Positions 56,461 to 64,000 of a DNA stretch of 64,000 nt are shown piece by piece. Position 1 is the stretch's first letter. Each line of letters begins with the position of its first letter. Position numbers and translations under genes: made by a program. The stretch spans positions 13,827,835 through 13,891,834 of the forward strand of contig CM022677.1 of the NCBI GenBank assembly GCA_012295275.1. The letters are read 5' to 3'. The stretch comes from Chrysomallon squamiferum. Lineage: Eukaryota; Mollusca; Gastropoda; Neomphalida; Peltospiridae. Under the pieces are notes generated by a model, which was not told the origin of the DNA, did not search any database, and saw only the letters and a program-made list of their open reading frames with translations.

Positions 56461-56464
56461 TTTA

Positions 56465-56650
56465 TGATTTTACAGTCAGTCATTAATCATTCTGCAATAG
56501 TAACGCAAAAAAAAAACAATGAGTGCTATCATCCAAATATTGAACTAACAGGCTTTGAGATCAAATCCCAGCCACACCTTCTATTCAGAATTAATTATAG
56601 AGATGTAAAATTACTACTGTTTAACTCGACTTCTAACATTCTAAAACTAT
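56465..56650 (+). repeat. Dispersed repeat, partner of 16,590-16,985
   Basis: CATTAATCATTCTGCAATAG TAACGC and GAGATCAAATCCCAGCCACA CCTTCT. See the partner entry. The B-box-like GATCAAATCC suggests a SINE-derived tail. Confidence 0.5.
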
Positions 56651-57003
56651 TGTGAGAAAATACCTAAAACGGTAGAACTGATCACTGGATCAACATTCTC
56701 ACTTATGTTTAACATAACTGATTACAATTGACTATCACTAATCCGGCATCACCGGGACCTGGAGGGTGCCGGATTAGCCATTTTGCCGGATTAGCCATTA
56801 GGTTAGAATACACCAAACCCATTAGCTAACCACCTCATTTTACAATTAAAATATCCCATAAAACAGTACAATTTGATTAATAAATAAAAGATAATTATCA
56901 AATAAATTCAAGTAAAAAATTTAATGAAATACGGGCACAGTTATACTACAAATTAATTCTGTAGACTTACATTAGATCATCACTGCCACTTCCAAAGTGG
57001 CAT

Positions 57004-57267
57004 TTACATGTCTTGAGGTGGAGGGTTGTCAAGATTCTCATCATCATCTTCTAAGGTGAGTGAGATATCAGGAACTGATGGTGACGGTGGCAACATACCT
57101 GGGTGAGCAGCTGTTGAAGGCAGTTGATGTGCGTATGATGAGGAGATGTCAGGATTACCATCACGGTGATCAAATGTTGAAAGCACTGAATTTTCAATTG
57201 ATGTCTTCTCTGTTACACGCTTTGTAGCCAGTTTTAAAAATATATCTGGCAAGATGACCTGTTTCAT
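57004..57267 (-). pseudogene. Acidic tail of Tigger transposase ORF or 3' region
   Basis: An open frame with PPSPSVPDISLTLEDDDEN and a start-like Met at 57,267 continues the Pro/Ser/Asp-rich composition of the transposase end. It lies inside the element, so it is attributed to it rather than to the host. A frameshift separates it from the frame above. Confidence 0.35.
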
Positions 57268-57287
57268 ATATTTTGGTCTTTCTTTGA

Positions 57288-58560
57288 TTATTTATCGTGC
57301 AGCATGTAAATATTCATTATTTCTTGCTCAGTTATAAAACTGCGCTGCTCTAAACCTTTTAGCAGTTCACCTGTCAGCTGAATTAACCGATCAGTAGAAA
57401 CTCTTTCTGCTGCATCATCCTCATTTCCATCACTGCTTTCTCCTTCACTGGCTTGTTGCTCAGGACTTACAACCATTCGTACAATTTCTGAGTCCGTATA
57501 ATGATGAACAACAGATGCACCGTCAGCAACAATCATCCATTCTTCAATGTTATCTTCATCCAGTCTAGATGCAAGATCCTTCGCAGCAGGATTTGTCAGA
57601 TCACCAGCAAAAGACACATATCATTTATATGCTGTTTCTCCTTTGAAGACCTAATTTCTATAAAGATTTTCATCAGGTGCTGTCTCATATGTTAACCCTG
57701 GCCACAATTTGTGCCATCCATGTTTCAGTGTAGCAGGTTCTACAGATTTCCAAGCATTAGCAACACAGTAAACCACATTTCTCATATTTATATTAACGAA
57801 TAAACTCACGTACAGGCTTCCCAGAGTAAATGAGTGCGATACTTCGACTTTAATGAATGTAATATTCCATTGTCTAGTGATTGAATCAAGGAAGTTAGGT
57901 GGAAGATAGATACCGAAAACATTGTTCTTTACCAGGAGTTCTGCTTTTGGCTGAGCGGAGCAGTTATCTAAAATAAGCATTATCTTACAGTTACGGTCCA
58001 AGCCAACAGAGTCAGAATGAGTTCTTGCTTCGGGGACAAAACAGTTCTGAAACCAATCCAATAACAGTTCAGTTGTTATCCAACCTTTTTCGTTGGCACG
58101 GTAATTTACAGGAATCTGTGTCACGCCTTTGAAAGCTCGAGGACGTAAACTTTTACCGATGACCAGTAACTTACACCTGCGTGTTCCTGCAGCACTGGAG
58201 CAGCCCAGCACAGTAACACGGTCTTTCGATGCTTTATAACCTGTCGGCGATTCTGTATCCTCCGCTTTCAGTGTTCTTTTGGGTGTACATTTCCAAAAGA
58301 GTGCAGCCTCATCTCACTGACCAACTTGGTGAACTCGTCATTTTGTAAACCTGGTCAGGACTTAAATTTTCATTCCTTAAAACGTTGCAACCATTCTTCA
58401 CTGACCAGTCCGAGTTCTTCAACAAATTTGTCGACTCCTTCACTTTCACGCAACTTAAACCACCTCGTCATTACTTGATCTAGTTCTGCATTTTTACCAG
58501 GTTTCATTGTTTTCCTTTTAAACATCTGTTTTTTCGACTCACTGTCAACAAAAATTTAAG
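57288..58560 (-). pseudogene. Tigger transposase (CENP-B/pogo-like DDE), broken
   Basis: Minus strand, N to C: a helix-turn-helix region ending KPGKNAELDQVMTRWFKLRE at about 58,500, a poorly preserved block where the first catalytic Asp should lie (58,230-58,330, several shifts), then an intact stretch at 57,651-58,211: LLVIGKSLRPRAFKGV, PVNYRANEKGWITTELLLDW, KIMLILDNCSAQP (second Asp) and YLPPNFLDSIT. The third acidic residue, normally in a PMDQG motif just after, is not seen. The frame at 57,288-57,617 is the acidic C-terminal tail (ESSDGNEDDAAE). The product cannot be active. Confidence 0.85.
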
Positions 58561-59096
58561 TAACTTTTCTTTCTCTTTCTTTATGTCATAAACTGTCGAA
58601 GACCCAACACAATTCACATAAACTTCTCACAGACACGCCACTGTCAAGTTTTTTCTGCTATGGACAATGTTCGGTGTTTGCGCTTAACACCACAAGAAGC
58701 ACTTCTATTATTCATTGAAACCATGATTGGGGCTAAAAATGACCTTCTTACAATAACAAATGTTAAAAATCAAACCGGAAAAGCTTGCCTGTGTTTACAG
58801 CTGGTACCAGTTTGTTGATGATGAAACAGCGCCTCCAGTCGTAGCGGCCAGTCAACTTAAAGAAAACATAACTCAGCTTCACTAACCCGAACAAAGCGCA
58901 CACACTGCACGAGGACAGCATCATACAGCACAAGAATCGATCACAGAATCGATAGTGCCGCGTGAGTCTTCGCCTAGCATCCCCCTTCGCCTTAGTCAGT
59001 TTTAGTGCCGGATTACTGATTGTACCGGATTACTGATTGCCGGATTACTGATTGTACCGGATTACTGATTGCCGGACTAGTGATGGTCAACCTGTA

Positions 59097-59279
59097 TCAT
59101 AATCGAAGAGATATTTAGGAGAATTTAATGCTGGGTTACGGCTATGACAGAGGTGTCTGTGTCCTATGTCGTCTGGAAGATCATCAGACTGGGTATCTGA
59201 CAATGTTAGAGTAGATGTTACGTGTGGTAGCTCAGTAGTTACTATATCTTTTGAATCCAATAGCTGTGGACATTTTTCT
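59097..59279 (-). CDS. Exon-like segment abutting the Tigger element
   Basis: On the minus strand an ATTTGAAG acceptor at about 59,280 leads to an open frame: MTNCISEKCPQLLDSKDIVT, TELPHVTSTLTLSDTQSDDL, PDDIGHRHLCHSRNPALNSP, KYLFDYD. It is acidic and Ser/Thr-rich, like the exons at 4.7 and 6.6 kb, but not clearly homologous to them. The Tigger element begins exactly in the TA after GATTATGA. Across the empty site the next codons would read through to a TAA, so this could be a terminal exon disrupted by the insertion. Unrecognised family. Confidence 0.45.
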
Positions 59280-59371
59280 GAGATGCAATTAGTCACATCT
59301 TCAAATATTTAAACAGTATTAAAATATCAATTTATATTACAAACAGATTTCTTAATATGAGAGATAATAAG

Positions 59372-59968
59372 CAGGGCTCGAAATGGCCAGTAGCCAGGTC
59401 ACCAAATGCGACCAAAGTTCGGTTTAGGCGACTGGGATGTTAGAAATATTTTGGTTCGTCGCCCCCAAAAATATTATTTGGGTGACCTGTTTTTTTCTAA
59501 AAGTTATAACACAAGATAATTATTTTATAATAATTTTATCGAAATATTTATTTCACATAAAACGATTGCCCATAGTTCCATAAGTTGGACGTATCGGCTT
59601 ACATAATTTGCTAACATTTATTTATAAACAGTACTTTAAAGGATTATCGGTTGGTTAACGGAACAAGTTATCATAGGAGATAACTTTGTAACTAATTGTT
59701 TGCTATTGTTTTTCCTTTTCAATTACACCTTTAACTGGCTAAAGTGAAGGCAACGAACAAATTTAGCGAACTTTTAGATCTTTACGTTAATAATTATCGT
59801 TTGGTTAACGGAACAAGTTATCATGGAAGATAACTCTATAACCTTGTATTTGCTATTGTTTTTCGTTTTCCCACGCTAAACTTTACTCAATCATTTCACG
59901 TTGCTTTCCTTTAATTTTTATTTCTTTTGAAAAATCCAAGCGTATAATACTATACATTATTATTATTA

Positions 59969-60024
<56 letters not shown>

Positions 60025-60332
60025 ATTCTATTTTTGTCAAGGTTTGTTTGAAAATGTCTTACCAGCTGATTTGTATAAATAGGACTACATTTTTGTGGCT
60101 ATTTTAATTAATAAAGAATTTTCGTATTTCATTTTAGATGTTGACAAATTAAGGTAAGCCGATACTTTCAAATTATCGAACTACGAACAAACATTTTATG
60201 TGATAAAATATTTGCTACAAAATTATTAATAGTGGCTCTTGTGTTATAACTTATAAAAAAAAAGAGATGATCCAAAAAATACTTTTTAGGCGACTAAACC
60301 ATAATATTTGTTTTTTTAAATTTCGAGCCTTG
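59372..60332. mobile_element. Non-autonomous hAT element with CAGGGCTCGAAAT ends, 961 bp
   Basis: CAGGGCTCGAAATGG at 59,372 and ATTTCGAGCCTTG at 60,320-60,332 are inverted ends typical of one hAT group. Inner segments are inverted too (AAGTTATAACACAAGA near 59,500 and its complement near 60,235; TTTAGGCGACT in both ends). An (ATT)n tract fills 59,957-60,021. Within it GGTTAACGGAACAAGTTATC plus ATxG(A)AGATAACT is tandemly repeated (59,650 and 59,801). No transposase frame. The 8-bp target duplication is not recognisable. Confidence 0.8.
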
Positions 60333-60591
60333 TGCTTACTGACATAACGAGCATAATCATCAGCTTGAAAGACATTTGTCTCAAGTTGAAAATGTCAGTT
60401 CTGCTGGGAGTTCTTCAAAGCACTCCAATGAACAAAGCAGAGAGAACTTGAATGGGTTTTTTCATTAGTATTTTTCCTATTTATGCAGCAGATAATTTGT
60501 AATTTCTCCTTCATTTGTATAGAGGACATTTGGGTGGGTGTGTTTGGGGGGGGTACTGGTGTCAGCTTATATATTTTATTGTTTGTTTACA

Positions 60592-60837
60592 GCATTAGTC
60601 AGAACAAACTCACAGCTTTACTGAAGCACTGCAGACTGAATGGAGAGAAAAGAAATCTGGCAGAAAAAAATGTGAAGACAGAGAAAGGATAGTTCAATTT
60701 CTGCAACATTTTCCTCAAGATTAATTTTGTCTGAATCAGTCACAGGATTCAAAGGGAGTGATTTGAAAATACTGTCTGCATGTGAGACTAAATCTTCACT
60801 TTGGAGGGAGTATCAACAGACTGCTGTTGCACAGGGT
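60592..60837 (+). pseudogene. Exon-like segment upstream of kinase relic
   Basis: Acceptor TTTGTTTACAG, then a segment of higher complexity up to a weak GGTAATAA donor. One frame gives SISQNKLTALLKHCRLNGEK, another IVQFLQHFPQD, a third SACETKSSLWREYQQTAVAQ. Together they look like one exon with at least two frameshifts. SQNKLT has LRR flavour, but this is weak. The family is not recognised. It is in the same orientation as the kinase relic downstream, but nothing shows that they were one gene. Confidence 0.35.
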
Positions 60838-61032
60838 AATAATTCATTTGAATAATGTGTAATTTTTCTAACAGATTAAGTGATATTTACTGGAATCTGT
60901 TCTGAAACATATTTAAAGGAGTAAATATAATTTTAAGGCTATTGTATTAATTCTTTGATTAATTGATTATATATTGCAGTATGTTTTTGTTTGTTATTTT
61001 AAATTATGTTTTCATTTTTAAGAAAAAGCTGT

Positions 61033-61147
61033 CTTGTTCAGTTTAACATTCCAAACAGCCCACTCCAGCCAGAACCAGTTTACTTCCTTGTGTCAAGACA
61101 ATGTGGAATTTTTAAAATATCTTCTATAAGCCAATCTATCAGCTGGT
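61033..61147 (+). pseudogene. Exon-like segment upstream of kinase relic
   Basis: Acceptor CATTTTTAAG, one open frame (KSCLVQFNIPNSPLQPEPVY, then FLVSRQCGIFKISSISQSIS), donor GTGAGT. The borders are good and one frame is fully open, so this may be an intact small exon. I recognise no domain. Confidence 0.35.
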
Positions 61148-61149
61148 GA

Positions 61150-62650
61150 GTCAGTTAATCTGTTAATTAAATAATTTATTTATTTGTTTTGTGTTGATGT
61201 ATTTGCTTTTTGTTTTGTTTGTTATTGTGTATGCTATTTATTTGTTTATTTTGTGTTTGAATTTGATTGTGTTTAGATTGGTGGAGTAGCTGATTCTGAG
61301 TCTGGTAATGTTGTTGTTATGTAGTTCTTAGTGAAATGATTTTGAGTTTTGATGATGAAAGGTGTAACTAATGTTTACTTTATTTCTTTACTATTTGCTG
61401 GTTGCAACATTCACCCACTCCAGTCTACATCTCAATATGGCTGACTGTTGTTTAAAAACTAGATTATAGTGAAAGGTGAGTTTTAAAACTAGATTGTAGA
61501 AAGGTTTTTTAAAGGGTTGTTCAGGGCCTAGATCCTTCATGAGATGTTTGCTACTGAGAATGGATTTTAACACAGTATTTTAACACAGTATTTTAGTATC
61601 TGTAAGTTTTTGTCTGTATTTCAAGTGTTGTATGTTTTATTCTAACACGAGACTGTCAGGCAGTGTGATGCTTGGTAAAACTTTTTACAAGATGTGATTA
61701 TCTTCTGTATGTGGCGTCTGAAGTTGGCTGTCGAATGTGACCATATTAAAGTCTTTTTCCAAAATCTGTGAAAACTGTAATCACTTTTCATTCATTTACT
61801 GAATGTTTGTTTATGGAATTTAGTAAATTGTTGTTCATGCAGTGTTTTGTTCTAAAGCTGTTTTGTTAGTTACTTATTAAATTGTTGTTGTTTAAGTTTT
61901 GTGTTTACAGTGTGTCAGGGTTTTACATGTGTGATATTAGTGTAACTGGTCTGCAGTTGATTGGTAGTGAATGGTCTTTGTAAGGTTTAGGTTGACTAAA
62001 ACATTCTGCAAGTTTCCAGCCTGTTGGTATCTTACCTGTTGACCAAATTACATTAAAAAGATCAAGTATTATTACTAATTAACTTGTACCTTAACTTGTG
62101 TTCTGTTTATTTGTCTAGTGGATAGACAGACTTATTGATTTATGTAGATTGCTGTCAATTTAGTGTTTATATTCCCTGTTTGATGGCCATTAAGGCACCT
62201 TGTTACCCCAGACTGAGCCTTAATAAAACATACAAGATGTTTAAAGGTGTGACAGCTTATTAACTGAGCTAATTAACTTTTACAACTGAAACAATTAATT
62301 TATTATCTTAGTCAGTTAACTAAATAACATGATTAATCTTATTAACTGAGTTAATTAACTAAATAACTAACAAGAAAACTAATTAACTGAGATATTTATA
62401 TTTCCATTAAGTTATTAACTAAGAAAATTATAAATCTGACTGGGTATTTGTTAACATAGGATTTAACTCAATAGCAGTCATAATTAAAATATTAACTGAA
62501 AACATAGATAGTTAATTAATGTGAACCTTCTCATAAACAGCCTTTGATAAATCAGCTTTTACATGAGGAATTATTTTTATTTTATTTTTATTATTATTGT
62601 TATTGTTATTTTTATTATTTTTATTTTACATAGTTTCAGATTTTCTGAAT
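61150..62650. other. Intron-like sequence, no gene
   Basis: T-rich sequence, with repeated ATTAACT(A/G)A blocks at 62,260-62,520 that form a loose tandem series. The minus-strand open frame at 61,391-61,573 has no support. Confidence 0.5.
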
Positions 62651-62864
62651 GTTTTGTTTTATTTTCACAGTGATGAAAAGAAGAAAACTGTAATAATCTC
62701 AGTTATAGGGGTTTGTTTCTGATCGGGTGTATTGTGGCTGAATTTCGATATCACTGGCACAAGAGAGCAAAGTCGAAGAGGAAGACTGAGGCAATCAGAG
62801 CTAAGATGTCTGGTCATGAAGAAACTGATCTGATATTAAACACACACTTATCTGTTTTATAGAC

Positions 62865-62867
<3 letters not shown>

Positions 62868-62906
<39 letters not shown>
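62868..62906. repeat. (TA)n microsatellite in intron of kinase relic
   Basis: About 19 TA units between exons 1 and 2. Confidence 0.95.
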
Positions 62907-62908
<2 letters not shown>

Positions 62909-63259
62909 TATAGATATTTTATTCACATTTCTGTGTGAGTAACTTTTTTATGTAATATGTTTATATTGTATATTTACGTAAACATACGACCTTCAGTCAT
63001 ATCACATTCAAATGATTTTTTTATGTACAAAATTATAAAAGTTTGTTAGCCAGTGGTTCTTAATCTGATACAAATGCATGACGGGATGGTAAAGACACAC
63101 GCACATCTATAAATAAATGTTTTTATTTCAGCCCCTGACAGTTGAACCTGACCCAACCCAGCTTGGACTGGTAAAAGAATCTGAACTGAAACAAGGAGGA
63201 ATTGTTGGCTCCGAAGTATTTGGAACGGTATATAAGGTGAGAATAAAATTACATATCTT

Positions 63260-63410
63260 TGGTATCATTACTGTTGCTACTACTGTTACTAGTACTATTA
63301 CTGTTATTATACTATTATTGTTACTGTTATTAGTATTACTTTCACTTTTATTATTATCATTGTTACTGTCATTATTATTGTTATTATTATTATCATTACT
63401 GTCATTGTTT

Positions 63411-63445
<35 letters not shown>

Positions 63446-63457
63446 ATTATTATTAGC
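63260..63457. repeat. (ATT/ACT)n and (TTG)n microsatellite in intron of kinase relic
   Basis: Trinucleotide runs fill the intron between exons 2 and 3 right up to the TTATTAG acceptor. The long Leu/Val open frame crossing it is an artefact. Confidence 0.9.
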
Positions 63458-63739
63458 CAGGGATACTGGATACCAGAAGGAGAAAATGTCAAGATTCCAG
63501 CTATTAAAGAGTAACAGGACTCCTAACCTGATTCAGGAGCTGTTGGAGGAGGCATGGGTGATGGTATCAGTGAAGCATCCTTGTTGTGTCAGAATCCTCG
63601 CAGTGTGCATGACGGCACAGATGATGTTGATCACTCAGCTGATGTCACTTGGCTGTGTTCTCGTGAGAAAAAAGAAAGACCACATTGGATCTAAAGTCCT
63701 CCTCAACTGATGTACTCAGAGAGCCAGTGTGAGTGTTGT

Positions 63740-63960
63740 CAAATATACACCCATACACACCTATACCCACCCATACCCATACACACCCATAAACTCACAC
63801 AGAACACACAGAGACACACTTACATCACACACACACACACACACACAAACACAATACACACAACACACAGATATACACAACACACATATACACACAACAC
63901 AGAGAGACATACAAACAATTGCTTATTCAGACACATACACAACACATATAAATTGTTGTT
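63740..63960. repeat. CA-rich microsatellite, window end
   Basis: ACACCCATA and ACACA units directly after the kinase relic. The His/Thr-rich open frame (63,729-63,977) is an artefact. Confidence 0.85.
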
Positions 63961-64000
63961 TTCAGGGAATGATTTAGTTAGAGGAAAGGGGAATTGTCCA

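Larger units (their letters stand above)
56723..59096 (-). mobile_element. Tigger-type DNA transposon (Tc1/mariner superfamily), 2.4 kb, inactive
   Basis: The ends TACAATTGACTATCACTAAT and its inverse (ACTAGTGATGGTCAACCTGT A) form imperfect inverted repeats with TA duplications. They resemble the Tigger consensus CAGGTTGACCATC. Subterminal repeats of GCCGGATTA(C/G) occur on both sides, with five at the right end. The interior encodes a CENP-B/pogo-type transposase on the minus strand, broken by stops and shifts. Confidence 0.9.
62659..63732 (+). pseudogene. EGFR: EGFR-family receptor tyrosine kinase fragment (three exons), broken
   Basis: Three exon relics follow the order of an ErbB receptor. 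Exon 1 (62,659-62,822): end of ectodomain and membrane segment, then the juxtamembrane WHKRAKSKRKTEAIRAKMSG HEET, with a stop and one-base shift inside the membrane segment and a ruined donor. Exon 2 (63,132-63,237): PLTVEPDPTQLGLVKESELK, then GSEVFGTVYK and a good GTGAGA donor; the glycine loop (GSGAFG in the family) has lost its second Gly. Exon 3 (63,459-63,732): YWIPEGENVKIPAIKE, stop, shift, then LLEEAWVMVSVKHPCCVRIL, MLITQLMSLGC, HIGSKVLLN and TGA where a Trp is expected. These regions carry ligand-controlled Tyr phosphorylation in family members. The catalytic loop and the rest lie outside the window, if present. Confidence 0.88.

Noticed and set aside
63729-63977. His/Thr/Tyr-rich open frame after the kinase relic
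   Set aside because: CA-rich microsatellite translation.
1-64000. tRNA, rRNA and known small RNA genes
   Set aside because: I looked for tRNA A and B boxes at proper spacing and for conserved rRNA cores and saw none, apart from the B-box-like string in the 16.6/56.5-kb repeat. A covariance-model scan would be needed to exclude short RNAs.

Overview
The window is AT-rich, repeat-dense eukaryotic nuclear DNA. Evidence is GT/AG-bounded exons, a non-LTR retrotransposon, hAT and Tigger-like DNA transposons, long microsatellites and a 200-base scaffold gap. The receptor tyrosine kinase fragment (EGFR family), the prolyl 4-hydroxylase alpha fragments and the repeated GGGAGATAACTCT-like motif fit a lophotrochozoan, most likely a mollusc. 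I cannot fix the species. Nothing prokaryotic is present, so there are no operons, ribosome binding sites or CRISPR arrays.

Layout. 1-240: a 64-bp tandem repeat on the minus strand, derived from a leucine-rich-repeat (LRR) exon. 250-4,490: a dead LINE of the RNase H-bearing I type (ORF1, endonuclease, RT, RNase H). 4,746-13,512: a minus-strand, multi-exon, unrecognised gene or gene relic, with its probable start codon at 13,512. 14,600-20,000: dispersed repeats and a Tigger-like MITE. 21,060-24,830: plus-strand relics of an LRR gene, one of whose exons has expanded into a second 64-bp array (23,381-23,835). 25,343-35,054 and 44,739-55,241: two arms of a roughly 10-kb inverted duplication around a 9.7-kb spacer. 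The spacer starts at the gap (35,055-35,254) and holds a hAT element, a local duplication, a 68-bp satellite and a 700-bp GA-rich tract. 55,251-60,340: a second copy of a spacer segment at the arm junction, a Tigger element with a broken transposase, and a hAT element. 60,590-63,732: exon-like sequence, then a broken EGFR-family kinase.

The outstanding structure is the inverted duplication. Its arms differ by clean events: a TA-flanked MITE only in the right arm, a block of about 720 bp only in the right arm, satellite arrays of different length, and a prolyl hydroxylase pseudogene at the outer tip of each arm with different disabling mutations. The arms therefore diverged after they arose. 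They could be a true genomic inverted duplication or two haplotypes scaffolded head to head, because the gap sits exactly at the inner end of the left arm.

Apart from the minus-strand gene at 4.7-13.5 kb, whose expression status is unknown, every recognisable protein-coding sequence is broken or partial. The window reads as a graveyard of duplicated gene pieces shaped by transposons and satellite expansion. Exon borders were read by eye from splice consensus and open frame, without alignment software.
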